64,000 nucleotides of DNA. Origin: Motacilla alba alba. Taxonomy: Eukaryota; Chordata; Aves; Passeriformes; Motacillidae. The translations under genes were made by a program, and so were the position numbers. Location: contig NC_052027.1 of assembly GCF_015832195.1 (NCBI RefSeq), positions 20,062,688 to 20,126,687 of the forward strand. The letters run 5' to 3'. The first letter of the stretch is position 1. Every line of letters begins with the position of its first letter. The notes under the pieces were generated by a model that had not been told where the DNA came from, did no database searches, and saw only the letters and a program-made list of their open reading frames with translations. Positions 1 through 12,400 of the stretch are shown piece after piece.

Positions 1-406
1 ATCCCATCCCATCCCATCCCATCCCATCCCATCCCATCCCATCCCATCCCATCCCATCCCATCCCATCCCATCCCATCCCATCCCATCCCATCCCATCCC
101 ATCCCATCCCATCCCATCCCATCCCATCCCATCCATCCCATCCCATCCCATCCCATCCCATCCCATCCCATCCCATCCCATCCCATCCCATCCCATCCCA
201 TCCCATCCCATCCCATCCCATCCCATCCCATCCCATCCCATCCCATCCCATCCATCCATCCCATCCCATCCCATCCCATCCCATCCCATCCCATCCCATC
301 CCATCCCATCCCATCCCATCCATCCCATCCCATCCCATCCCATCCCATCCCATCCCATCCCATCCCATCCCATCCCATCCCATCCCATCCCATCCCATCC
401 CATCCC
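1..406. repeat. (ATCCC)n pentanucleotide satellite array
   Basis: Near-perfect tandem array of ATCCC on the + strand (GGGAT on the - strand). It contains 78 five-base units interrupted by four four-base ATCC units (131-134, 250-253, 254-257, 318-321), 82 units in all. The array is already in progress at base 1, so its true length is unknown. It stops abruptly at the start of CpG-rich unique sequence. The - strand has runs of three G separated by two bases, an arrangement well suited to G-quadruplex formation. A collapsed or expanded assembly is possible for such an array. Confidence 0.99.
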
Positions 407-566
407 ATTGTCCCGGCGTGTCGGGCCGCAGGGCGCGGGGCTGCCGTCCCGCCCGGCCGCTGTCAGGTTGGACGAACCCGGGCGCCGCTTTCCGGCCCCT
501 CCCTCCGGCCCCGGGGTCCCGCGGCCCCTTCCCCGCGGAGCGGAGCGGAGCGAGCGGCGCGGCCCG
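407..566 (+). other. FBLN2: Candidate noncoding exon 1 of FBLN2 (5' UTR)
   Basis: A consensus splice donor (CCCG followed by GTAAGT at 567-572) ends a GC-rich segment. No ATG coding start is needed here, because the first coding ATG, with its signal peptide, is in the next exon. Mammalian FBLN2 also has a noncoding first exon before a large exon carrying the start codon. The 5' boundary is arbitrary: I set it at the end of the ATCCC array, but transcription may start inside the segment or within the array. Confidence 0.5.
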
Positions 567-700
567 GTAAGTGCGGGGCAGCGCGGAGCCCCGGGCGCTC
601 CCGGAGCCCGCTGCAGCCCCTCCACCCAGCGCCCTTTCCGGGACAAATGCGCGGATATTTCCTTGTGCTGTTCCTCTCGTTCTCTTTTCTTTCTTTTTTT
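407..700 (+). promoter_or_regulatory. FBLN2: CpG-rich candidate FBLN2 promoter region
   Basis: This is the densest CpG patch in the window. It has a reverse-orientation GC box (TCCCGCCC) near 446-453, a short CGGAG repeat at about 536-552, and a further GGGGCGGGGG box at 851-860. I see no TATA box. It lies upstream of, and on the same strand as, the coding exons and contains a strong splice donor, so it fits a TATA-less CpG promoter with a noncoding first exon. The transcription start cannot be placed from sequence alone, and the link to FBLN2 is inferred from position. Confidence 0.55.
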
Positions 701-738
701 TTTTTTTTTTTTTTTTTTTTTCTTTTTTTTTTTTTTTT
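678..738 (+). repeat. Long poly-T tract
   Basis: A run of about 28 T, one C, then 16 T, preceded by a short CTTT-rich stretch. It lies about 110 bases after the candidate exon 1 donor. It could be an ordinary simple repeat or the reverse-strand poly-A of an old retroposon, but I see no recognisable element body next to it. Confidence 0.95.
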
Positions 739-3700
739 CCTGTTGGTTTGAAAGCGGCAAGTTTTCAAAGGAAAAAAAAGTTGCTGTGGATGTTTCGGAG
801 CTGTTGGTTTGTGGAAAACAACTCGCTGGGTGGAGGCGACAGCAGCCCGCGGGGCGGGGGGAGTGTTTGCAAAGCAAATGTCATTTGGCGCTGGGGGAGA
901 GCTGCCCGGATTGTTCCTCAAACGCGTCCACCCAGTCGTGCAGGCTCGTCAGCCGAGCGAAAACCAATGGGAAGTTCGAAAGGGAGAGGAGAAGGTATAT
1001 GGCAGGGCTAAGAAAAGCGCTCTCTGCCTGCTCTTGCCGGTATGCTCGGATTTCTGGAGTGAGCGGCGTTAAAATGGACCGGGGGCTGTGCCGGGAGCTC
1101 CGGGGGGACAGGGGAGGGATGTGCTGGGGAAGGTTTGGGGACCAGGCTCGTAGGATCAGTGGAGAAGCCGAGCTGCTGGCCGCAGAATCACTGCGTGCGT
1201 GCAGGGCTGAGCCAAAGCCAGCCGGCTCTCTGCCCCCGTGCCTCCCCTCACCTTATCTCCTCCCCTATCGCTCAGCGCCTTGTGCAGGAGCCTGGCGGTC
1301 GCCCCGAGCTGAGCCGCTCCGGGATGAGGTCAGAGGAGGAGGGTTTGGGCACACGGTCTGTAACACCTGCAGGAAGGGCCTTGGAGCTCGTGTGTGCCCC
1401 ACTGGTATCGAATTTTCTCTCTCAACCTTTGGTTTTCTTTGGAAAGGAAAATTGCCGTTATTGCCAAGTTATGTTAGCGTCGAGTTTGGTTTCTTTGCCC
1501 CGACAGGCGATGAGCAGAGGGGCGGCGTTTGGAGTTTGTGTGGTTTTCTAACAGATCATCAGCACCTGAGTTCTCTCCTTTCCTGCTCCTCCTCGTGACA
1601 CATTCTTGCTTTAGGCATCCCGGTCCTTTCAGATGCAAACGGAAGCTGTGGACACATCCCATAAATGTGGCTTTACTTGTAGCTTACGTCATTTAACAAC
1701 AAAAACTACAGCTCGTGCTATACAGTTAATGGGTGTAAAATGTCTGAGAAGATTTTGGACATAAACCCCCTTATTAGTGGGATGGATGAAATTAGTTTTA
1801 TTATGAAAGATTTTCTCCTAACGACAGAATGGAGCTTATAGAGGCCAAACCCTAGTGTTTTAACTAGTTCTTCTCTCAAGTGGCGTCAGCTGGACCTTCA
1901 AAATCACTTTGAAGACAGTTACACCAGCATTAATAGGGCTTATGTTGGCCTAAAAATTTATTCCAAAAATCACACTCTTAATTGGCATTGCTTTGTTGGC
2001 AAAGCTTTCCCAGTGCTGCCTTACTCTTCAAGAGCCATGTTATTTTAATTGCATCAATGTATTCTGTCATGAAGGCAGTGCTCTGAGCAGGGTTTATTGA
2101 GTTTAGTGTAGAGCCAGGAGCTTTAACTTTTCCACTAAAGACAAGAAACTGATGGCAAAGCCATGGAGGTCTTCAGCTCTGAGAGCTCCTCAGGTACCCC
2201 ACTTCTGTGGGACTGCTAGTCTGAGCACACTGCATCAGGCTATTCTGCAAGTGATACTGGAATAAATAATAAGTAAATAGTAGCCTTGCAGTGTATATGA
2301 ATACTAGGAAAAATTGTTTTCTTTTAGTTTAAGTCAGTTTTTGTGACTGAAGAGATCTCTCTTTACTTTCCATCCATCCATTTTGATAGCTTTCCAGTTG
2401 CATTAGATAATTATGTGATATTATACACTTCTAAATTTCTCTGGTCTACTTGAAGCTGGAAGAAATGGCAGTTTTGTGCACTGAGTGTAGGTGGCCTCTG
2501 AGAGGTGATGCTGGGCAGAGAGTCCCCCGGAGTGCTTGGTGGCATTAAAGATGACATTCCAAACAAAGCCCTTTCTGTCCCTCTCAGGCATGAGCTCGTG
2601 GGAGGGCAACAACAACCCCCATCTCTGGGGGCTGGGGGCGAGTGTGGCTGAAGATCAGCTGGATCCCACTGGAAGCGGCTTGTGAGCTCCCAGGGAGCCT
2701 CACCAGAGTGCTCCTGAGTGCAGCTTCACTCCTGCAGGTGTGTGAGATGGAGCCCACCAGGCACCCTAGGCTGCTTTTTGGGGCTTAGGTGGTAGATGGC
2801 AATGGAACAGCAGCACGGTCAGGAAGTGGCATCTTCTGCATCTGGTCATCTGTCCCTGGCTGGGATGGACTCCTGCTGTTGCACTACTTGGAAACTGTTT
2901 TGCTGGACAGTTCCTCAGTTCCAGGAGGGGACACTGCTGGGGCTTCCATGCTGCCAGAACCCCTCCAGCACTGCAGGACATCCCTTCCTCTGGATTTGCA
3001 GGAGCAGAATGGTTGCAGCCCTTCTCCAGGCTGTTTCCACGCTGTGATTTTATGCCTTTTTTGTGTGTACTGGAAGCTCTGAAGGCTTCTGTTGCTCTTG
3101 CTGCTGTCATGTCTGGTGACTCAGGTCTCACAGGCTGCACGGAGACTGTTGGGGAAGGAAGGGACCTTGGCTGTCCTTCCCCATCATCCCTGTGCCCCCA
3201 TGTAAACCAAACCAAGCCTCCTGCCAACCACGCCTCTCTCTGCTGCCTTCTTTCCATAATCCAGGGAGATGAGAAATCTTTTCAGGATTGGTCTTCTCTT
3301 TCAAACTGTTCTTTGGAAACTTTTCCATGCCTGGGAGTTTCTTCCCATAGTTTGTTGGTACAAGGTGGGATTTAGCTGCTTCTGCCAAAACCAGAAGTGT
3401 CTCTTACATTCTGCAGAGATTTTGGTGGCTGCTGAAAGACTTGCAGTGGGCACACGCTTTCCTCCAGCTGCCTTCTGGCTGTTCAGCAGAGGAAGCCAGA
3501 GTGCTGCTGGCTGGGGCCTGCCTGCCTCTTCCATGAGCCTTTGACCTCGGAGCCACTGTGATCTCAGGTGGCCTCACAGTGCCCTGGGAGCTCTCTTTCC
3601 TCCTCTGTCCCAGGGCTGAGCTTGCCGAGGTGTTTTTCTTAGTTCTATGCAGATCCCTAGTGACAGAAAGAACTGTGACTCTTAATTACTGTGCCTCTTA

Positions 3701-6700
3701 TCTCCTCTTCGATGTGCCACCTGCCCATATGTTTAGAATAAGGCTCTGATCTCGTGATATGGGATCATGCATTCACTTTTGTTTAGCTTTTCCCCTCATT
3801 CTCATGCATTAGAAATTTGGATTTCCTTCCAGCTCATTGGCATAACATTAACCTTTCTTTCTGCTGGAAGCGACACGTTGCCTTTAATAACAGGGGCCTG
3901 TATTTAATGTCCCAAGAAGTCCTTTCCAATTCCATGTTCATACAGATCAGGAGTTAAACAGATGAGACTTAGAAAAGGGCTTTCCAAAAAGCAGTTTGTT
4001 TTCTCCTGCTTATGTTATTGTGGTCTTTCTGTTGGAAATCAGTCAAAACAAACTTAGGTGTGAAGAAATGCAGCTCACTTGTGGCCTGGCCGCTCCTCCT
4101 CCTGCTGAACATGACCAGAGCAAGACCAGACCATTTGAGCTACATTTTCATTCTAGTGCATTACAAACCTAACCCATTATTTGTGAAAATTAAGCTGTGT
4201 TATTTTGCTTTGCATTATAAATTGCTTTGCATTAGGGCAGGCGTACATTCCTGTCTGTCTTGTTTGCTGACAAGCTATGTGGGTTCAGCCAGAGGCAGGG
4301 AGAAGTTTAAGCCCTGTCACTGCTCACTGACTTCAGCATGCGGATGAGGCCGGGGCAGTGTGTTTGAGCAGAGATGCCACTGGCATTTACTGCTGGGTGC
4401 ACTGGAGCCTGCGTCTTTCCCCAGCGTGGGCTGGTTGTTATGAATGAAGGCAGGCAGGGAGTGCCCAGCCCAGTGCCAGGAAGGCTCTGTGGGAGGGACA
4501 GGGTCCCTGGCACAGCTGCAGGAACAGACAGCCAGCTGCCATGGGCTGGGCTCGGGCACCCCGGGAGGAACTGCCACCAGCAGGTACCTCCCACACTCCT
4601 TTCTGTGATACAAAGGCTGAGGAAGTGCCCCTCCACACCTTGCAGACTTTCTGCCTATTTTGGTAGGATTTTTTTTTTTTAATTTTTTTTTGTGATCCTT
4701 GGAGCTCATTTTTTCCTGTATCCAGAAAACCTTTTAGTAACTGCTAACCCCTTACACCTGTACACATAAGTCAAGAAAGGATCTTAATGCAGTTTTGTCT
4801 AGACTGGTGATGGAGAGAGAGAGAGAAAAAGCAATTCCTGGGGCAGGCATACATGACATTTTGGAAATAGAAAATGCAACCAGCAAAGATTATACCCCAC
4901 CAGAGCTGGGAGAAGGAGTCTTATGGGTGTTCTTAATCCACCTCACTGCAAATCCAGCCAGGTTAGCTCAAACCACCTTTGTTTTTGACTTGAATTAGCT
5001 GAGTCTGCACTAGCACAGTGAATGTTCCCTCTGTCCCTCCTGCCAGACATGTGGTGGGGGACTACCAGCCAGCTGCTGGTCCTCAGCCATCTCCTGCTGT
5101 AGCCACAGCCAGGAGACACCATCTGTGTGTACCCAGGCTTCACTTAATGAGAGCTGGCCCATTTGGCCAGCAGCCGCTTGAGATGTGCCCCTTACACTCT
5201 GTTTGTGCTGTCCTGAATCATCTCAGCTTGGTACCTGCCCCTGTCTCATAGCTGTCCCTCCTGGGAAATTCCACAGGTCTCTGGTGCTCAGAGTGGGCCA
5301 GCTGAAGTCCTTCAGGGCATCAGTGTGGTTCCCACTGAACAGCTGTTTTACCCAGGGAATGGCAGACCTGTTCTTCTGCCCAAGCATTTGTGAACCTTTT
5401 AGGATGATACTGGATATGCATGGACAGAGGTTTAGAGGATGCCTATGGAATCTGAATTCCCATTTAAGTTATAAGGCAATGTGTTGTCTCAGCTTCTGTG
5501 GCAATCACATTTGAAGTGTTTTACAGAAAAAACTTCTAGGACTGCTGCTTTTCCATGTTACGCTCTGGGCTTTGGAGGTGAGGTTCCTTATAAAAAAAAA
5601 TAAGGTGAAAGCTGGAAAAACTCCTTTGCTGGTGCAATGAATCAGATCAGAATGAGAGAATACATTTAAAACTCTGAAGTGAGACCTTTTCACAGGAGAG
5701 TGTTACTTTAAATATATGTCTGGAATGGGGAAAAGCACCCACTTCTGCAAAAGATTTTTTTAAAAATAATTAAACTCCACTGTTTAGAAATGATTAATTA
5801 TTGTAACATATGAGTTCTGCAGGGTTTCATCTACTCACAGTAGTATTTCAAATGATTTAAAGTTGTTTGTTCAAGGTTTGCTTTTAGTATGTCATTAAAT
5901 GTCATGGATTTATTCCAGCTGTCCTCCACAAATGTATCACTTGTGAAGGATTTTGCATGGGAACAGGCTGCCAGATTTTAGTTTTGATAGCAAAGCCCAG
6001 TTTTGTTTTATTTTTAATCTAGTTTTGCTTTGCTAATTGTATTACTGGCTCAAAGTGGAGTTGGCAGAGAAGATGGTAGCAGCTCTACTGGGCAGAGTTA
6101 CTGGACTGGCATGCACGTCCTGCAACCCTCTGAGCCCAGGGTCAAGGCTGGGCAGCTGGTGCAGATCCCTGACCCCACTGACCACTGCCAGCCCGCCCCT
6201 GCTCTGGGCCCTGCTGGCCTCTGCCTCTGCACAGTTCCCACGAGCACTCCCTAATTTGCTTTAGACAAAACCAAGTGGATTATCTCGAGCCACTAATTAG
6301 ACTACTGAAGATAATCCTGCTGCCTTTTGGGTTTGTCTCTTTTTCCTGAAGTGAATCAGCGAGGACTGAGAGAGGCTGTTCCTCCATTCACCTGGAGGAG
6401 CTGAGCTGCTGATCCAGCCTGGAGGCTCTGCCAGCTCTGTGGAGGCCAGCTTTTTATTTATTCAGTTTCCATAAGACAGGACACTCACATCTGGTGGCAC
6501 GGCACGTCCTGTTCTGATCTCATCTGCCTCACGCATGGAGCTCTGTCCTGCAATCCATACAACATCCAGCCTGATGATCCTGAATGTAGGATCTTGGGCA
6601 TGATTAATGTATAAAACTTGGATGGCTATTTGGGAAGGATATAATGTGATGCAGAGCAGATTGGTTTGGGGGATTTACCCCTCAGTTCTGAGCTGGTGAA

Positions 6701-7457
6701 GTAGAGTAAATGGCTCTGCTCAGGAGAGCTGCAGAATGCTCAGAAACATTCATTTGCCTTTAGAGCAAAACCAAAAATGCAGTCTGCTTTCTGACACGCT
6801 GTTTGGTTCCTGGCATGGCTTCCTGGATATCCAGGAGGATATGTCCTGTGGAAAGTGTGTGTAATAATTTGTGAGCTTTTGTAAAATACAGATGTTAACA
6901 GCCAGAGTGCACAATAAGCAATCTCTCCTCGCTTTTATTAAGATGTTTGCATTCTTCTCAAGGTGTTGACATAGCACACTGTGCCCTGGGGTGCTGCAAG
7001 TGTCTGAATATTTAGGATGTGTAAAAGAACATTTAATAATGTCTCTCCAGTCTGGGCAAACAGGTTAACTTGAGTGCATCACTTCTATTCCTGCATTTAA
7101 ATAGAGTGAAGTGAAAGAAACTCACTGGGGTTTACTTAAATTTACTAAAATATCTCTTTCTGTAACAATTTAAAAAATAAATCGGCACATTATGATGTTT
7201 GCCATGAAGATGAAACATATGCCTAGACCAGACAGCTCATGTATGTAATTCTTGGTTATGTTTCTGTGGTTTGGGGTTTCTTGTCTCTGAGGGTGTAAAT
7301 AGCACTTAAATTGTGTCAATTGTGTGTTTGTGCAGTGCTGGGCACTGTGGCACTCCAGCATGCAGCTGCCCAAAGTTCCATGTTGCTGCCACAGCTGGGG
7401 GATGGTTTTGCACTGGGAAAAACTCTCACTAACTGGGAATTGGAACTCGGTAATTGT

Positions 7458-7507
7458 GTTGCATCTAGATGATCTTTAGGTCCCTTCCAACCCAAACCAT
7501 TCTGTGA
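7458..7507 (+). mobile_element. CR1 LINE 3'-end fragment
   Basis: A short remnant carrying the CR1 3' signature: GATGATCTTTAGGTCCCTTCC, then CCAACCC and a degraded ATTCTGTG tail. The tail orientation gives the + strand. Only about 50 bases are recognisable, so this is a strongly 5'-truncated or eroded copy. Confidence 0.7.
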
Positions 7508-8635
7508 AAACAGGCAGTGAAGTGTGTCAGGCAAGCATGTGTGTGTTTCAAATAATCTCCAATGGGTTCAAAATGAAATCTTTCCATTTGGTTTTAAGCC
7601 TGCTTTTCGAAAACTCGTTTAAAGAGCCTAAATAACACCTGCCATCAGTAATGTTTGGGCCTTAACAAAGGACAGGACTCTCATGTTGGTGACTAAGGTG
7701 GCTGCAGAGCTGGGTGTTCTCAGGAGCAGAGCTGAGGATTTCTCTGATAACTCAAGTAACAACTTCCAGTTTTCTCTCAATGCTGTTTTTTCCTGATGGG
7801 TAAATCAAGCAGGACTTATTTCCTCATTAAAAAGAAGAGCTAAGTAAAAGAAGACAAATGCTTTCTGCAAAACATCCTATTTTCATCTTTATTTAATTAA
7901 CAGGTCTTAAGTTGCAGAGTGACTGTCATCCATCTGACCTGCCTCCCGTCTCCTCCCCTCCTTAGTGACACTGATATTAGAAGTATGGGAAAACTTAGAC
8001 TGTTGGCAAAATGGGTGGAAAATCAAATGTTTAATGTTTTGCTTGAACATTTTGTGGTTTCTCCTGAAATTCTTCGTCTGAAACAAAGGATGTTCTTTGT
8101 TCTTTATTGGGAAGCTTGTTTTTACTTGAAAAAAATATGCAATGTCATTGTGGATTGCAGAAGTTTCTACAGAAATTACATAAGTTCTCTACAAAAACAT
8201 TTTTTAAGACCTGGGAAAAAAGGAGACAGTTACAAACTGCAAAAAAAATTGACTGGTTTGATGTTTTTTTGGCAGATTCTTACAAATACATTCTGAGTCA
8301 AAATGTTAGTGATTTGGAAAAATTTTGAAATAGAGTAATTTCACATGACCCCCTCTTGGAAGCTTCTAGGTTTTGCATTCTTTGCTCCAACACAATTCCC
8401 ACTGAAGAAATACTTCAAAAAACAAAGATTATGGATTCTTTTTAAAATGTCTTTCCTTGCTTTTCGGGTAACTGCGCTGTGTTTATGTATCTTAATCTCA
8501 CCCTGATTTATATGATCAAAACAAAACATTTGTGGATTTGTTTGGAGTCTGCAAAGGATGTGAACTGAACCACGAGACGGGTGGAACTGGCAGGCCCTGG
8601 GTGCCCAGCTCCTCCAGCTGGATGTGGGGTGCTGT

Positions 8636-8735
8636 GGGGTCCCCTGGGCACCCCAGTCCTCTGTCCCCTGGGTACCCCTGTCCCCTGGGCACCTCTGTAC
8701 CCTGGGCACCCCATCCCCTGTCCCCTGGCTCTGTG
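8636..8735. repeat. GC-rich minisatellite (CCCCTGGGCACC-type)
   Basis: Five spaced copies of a CCCCTGG core, with starts separated by 24, 17, 17 and 23 bases, alternating with ACCCC/ACCTC and TGTC spacers. The irregular spacing suggests a basic unit of 17 bases plus a 6-7 base insertion in some units. Translations through it give repetitive Pro/Gly/Thr peptides with no sign of being a gene. Confidence 0.85.
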
Positions 8736-9264
8736 GCACCACAAGGGCTCCCTGTCCCTCCACACCAGTGGGCACGAAGGCCTGGGAGCAAGCAGTGAGG
8801 ACAGGGGGATAGTGGTGATCTGAAGTGGGAAAGAAAGGTGGATTTGGGACGATGTGGTGGTCCAACACCTCCTGCCCTTCCAGCCAGGCTGGCTTTCACT
8901 ACCGGGCCTCTGCTGTTAAATAGCTGGTAGTTGTCACTCCGTGAGTATTCCTTTGTTATTTGAGAATTACTGAGACACTTAATTGGCTGTTCATTAGATG
9001 CTTTAGAGAAAAATAAGATTTGATTAATCATCATTTCAGCAAATCATTGCCTGTTCTGCAGGCTAATGGAATTAGGCGGTGAAAGCTGGCTTCCTGCAGC
9101 GAGCTGTGCCTGCCCTGGCCGTGCAGCCCTGCCTGGCTGCACCTGGAGGGCTGTGGGGGCACAGAAACTGGAGTCACCCACACCAGCCAGGGATGGGGCA
9201 ACTGGGCTGCCAGGGTGGTGGGGTGAGGAGCCCAGAGTGCTGCTGGGGCACAGTGCAGGTGGTG

Positions 9265-9425
9265 CCTGGGGCTGTGGATTCCTCATGCTGCCCCTGGATC
9301 CCTGGCAGTGTCCCAGGGGCTGGGAGCACCCTGGGACAGTGGAAGGTGTCCCTGCCCAGGGCAGGGACTGGAACAAGATGAGCTTTAAGGTCTCTTCCAA
9401 CTCAAACCATTCCATGATACTGTGC
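9265..9425 (+). mobile_element. CR1 LINE 3'-end fragment
   Basis: It contains the segment 'GCCCCTGGATCCCTGGCAG', a GGGAGCACCCTGGGACAGTG block, GGAAGGTGTCCCTGCCC and a final TCTTCCAACTC...CCATGATACTGTG tail. These are CR1 3' features in + orientation. The same blocks recur at 14040, 39309 and, inverted, 57023 and 61203, so all five belong to one sub-type. The 5' boundary is approximate. Confidence 0.85.
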
Positions 9426-12400
9426 TATAAACACAGCCATTGACAGAGACAACTGTTGGCATCCATTTCTAACTTTTGAGGTCACTTCACTTCCTTTTTG
9501 TTGCTTTTGTAAGCAATTGTCACCCCAATTGAGACCAAATTTCTGATCTGAGATGTTGAATTCATCCTTGAAGAATGTATATTTTTCTCTGAAATAGTCC
9601 ATTACATTATTCCAAGTTTTACCTTACCAACATGCTAATTTCAAACATAACTGGGTTTACTAAATTATGCAACAGGGAAGATAGAGCTCTCACCTTTGCT
9701 TTAGAGTAAAGGTCAAGAGCTTGAAGACAGGAAAGCTCAAAGATGCAGAATGCAGTTGTTAAAAATCCCACACAAGGTATTTGTAGATGTTAAATACCAG
9801 GGCAAGGATTTAAAAAGCAGGTTCTTTACATTAAATTGCTTTGCTGCCTTCTGGCCAAGAGTAAAAAGTTATCCTAAAGGTTTTCTGTTTTCTGCCATCT
9901 TTTTGTCTTACATCTTTCCTCTTCCAGGATCCCTGACTGTTTCTTCCCCTTAATCTCTTTTAGGGGCTGTCTCTTGGCTGTTGAAAAGCAGCTCTATCTG
10001 CTCCCCCATCTGCCCAGGCTGGTAGAGGGAGGAGCAGAGACCTCCCTTCCCCTTGCCAAGTGGGACTCCCTTGGCCTCCCTGACTTGATTTAGCAGTGGT
10101 TGGGCCATTGACCATGTTGACATTCGGATTACATGGAATTTGCTTGCACAAAAGCTAGGGAATAGCACAGCCTGTGTCAGTTTGCACTTCACCCTTCTCT
10201 GAGCAAACTCTCAGGAAATGCCTGCACCAGGCTGGTGCTAGTTGTTATCTCTGGGGTTGGTGCACAGCACTGGGGACCTGAGTGTGGGGCTGGGGCTGGA
10301 CCAGCAGTAGTGACAGGATTTGGGGACTATTCTCCCTCTGTTCCTCTGCACCTTCTCTGGTGCATTCGTGCTTGGCAGCTTCACAGCGGGTGTAACTCTC
10401 CCCTGTGTGGAATTTGGGAAGAAGAGGCATTTCCTCCTTCTCTCAGAGTAGTGTTCTTGTCAAGCATGATGGTAATTGCAAATTCAAACCAGAAGTATAT
10501 CAATAACAATAGAAGAATATTAACAGGAGAGTTAATTGATAAAAGTTTGTAGGCTTGGTTTTTGGACACTGTTATTTGTTTAGCTGATGGCAACCCTGGA
10601 GAGGAACAGATGGGACTCTTCCAGCCCAACATGTGCAACATCTTCGTTGCCAAAGATCCCAGACCAGATGCCCAGGGCTTTGCTGGGTCTCGAGGGGCCT
10701 CACCAGAGCTACTTCAGTGACCAGCCTTGGCTTTGGCCATGGGGACGGTGGTGGCCCCAGCACCGTGGTGGTGGCCCTCAGCAAGGAGTCCCCTCTGTGT
10801 TGGGACTGCGGTCCCGCTGCACCAGGCACTCGGGGGAAGGGAGACAAGGGCCTCAGCAGCCCCTGAATCCCCCCTGGGATCTGGGAGGGGGAAATGAGCT
10901 ATTTTAAGGCCCCATTGGGGTGGAGGAGGCAGCCCCAGTGCTGCCCTGGCTTTACCTGGGTCAGACAGCCCTAGGCTCAGCTTTGAAATGTGAAGCAGCT
11001 TCCTTAAGCATTGCAGGGGGTAAAAAGTGAATTAACCATATCATAGGCACATGGTACTTCCCTGCTCAGATTACACTACAAAATCTGGGCAGTTCCTAAG
11101 ATAGAGCTGGAAAAGGGGATTTGGGAGTGTGAGCAGCACTTGGAGCAGAGCACAGCTGACATGGCTGGGAACAAAAGGTGACAGGAGAACTCGCCACATC
11201 TGCACTGCTGCTCATACACAGGTCAGCAGAAATCTTTCCTAACTGGACATTTGTTGCAAACTTGCTGGGAGAAGTGTAAAATAACTTTGTTTGAGTGCTT
11301 CCTTTGCTTTGTGCCTTGCGTTCTGCTAGTTGCAGGACTTGTGTCTGGCTGGGTTTCACTTTGGTTTTTGTACTTTGTTTTTCAGACTTACTTTTTAACT
11401 GTTCTTTAGGCTCTAAAGCTGTTGTTAAATATCTCCAGTTTAATGCAGTTTAAAGACTTAAGTAGAGAGGGGTGGGTTTGCTTTGTTAGTTAAGGCTGCT
11501 AAAGCTGGGTCTTTGCTGCTCGTGGACAAAGCTTTTCGCTTTTTTGCAAAATTCTCCATAAGCAACACATGTGTTTGTGCTATTAGTCAGATCTTCACAG
11601 GCTTTTTTTTTTCTTGTTTTCTCCTCAAAGTGAGCTTCTTACAAAAACAACTATTTTTAATGCCACTTCTGGCCTTCTGACTGGGAATTCAAAGTTTTAC
11701 CTCACAGGCTGGAGCGAAAGTTAGCTTTGTTTTTGTTAATGTAAGTCAAGGAGTAGCAGTGATTCACTGTGACAGGCTGAATGTGAGCCATATGAACCGA
11801 GCTGCGCAGGCATAAAGGAGAATTGTGCTGCAAAATATCTCCAAGTAATTTAGATTTTGACACACTTACCACTTCTCAAGTTGCCTTTCCCCCTCTCCTC
11901 ACACTCCTGCCCTTCCCCCACCATCCAGGATCTGATGTGATGGAAAAATATAGGCATTGTCTCTGGGATTAGGAATGGCTGGGCTAAAAGTGCTTTTTGC
12001 TTCTGCAGATTTTATTATAGCAGTGTGAGAGCTTCCCAGAGACATGGCAATTATTATATACACTTACGTAAAGGGTCTTAAATGATGACTTTCTGGGCTG
12101 AAATAATAGAGTTTTGAGATGATCGTTCCTATCCCTGGGAGCATGCAAGTGTTTTGGGCTGGTTTGTGTCACTGGGATGGTCCGTGCTGGGTTCCTGCTC
12201 CAAGGAGTGTGAGTTGTGTGCATTTGCTGGAGCCCAGCTCCCACAGCTGTGGGTGACAGGGGACAGGGGCTGCCTGGCCCCAGCAAACCCCAGGAACTGG
12301 GCACAGGGCCACTGTGTCCCACTCTGGAGGCAGCATTCTACAGAGCCCTTTTTTTTCCAGTTAAACACTACTGATTCCTTTTGTGTGTTTTGGGTTTTGT

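Noticed and set aside
1..406. Telomere or CRISPR-like array
   Set aside because: The unit is ATCCC, not the vertebrate telomere TTAGGG. There are no spacers, and the array abuts a gene promoter.
408..1598. 396-codon open frame on + through the CpG region and poly-T tract
   Set aside because: It begins inside the repeat edge at a non-ATG codon, crosses the exon 1 donor and translates the poly-T tract as poly-Phe. It has no domain and is a GC-rich shadow.
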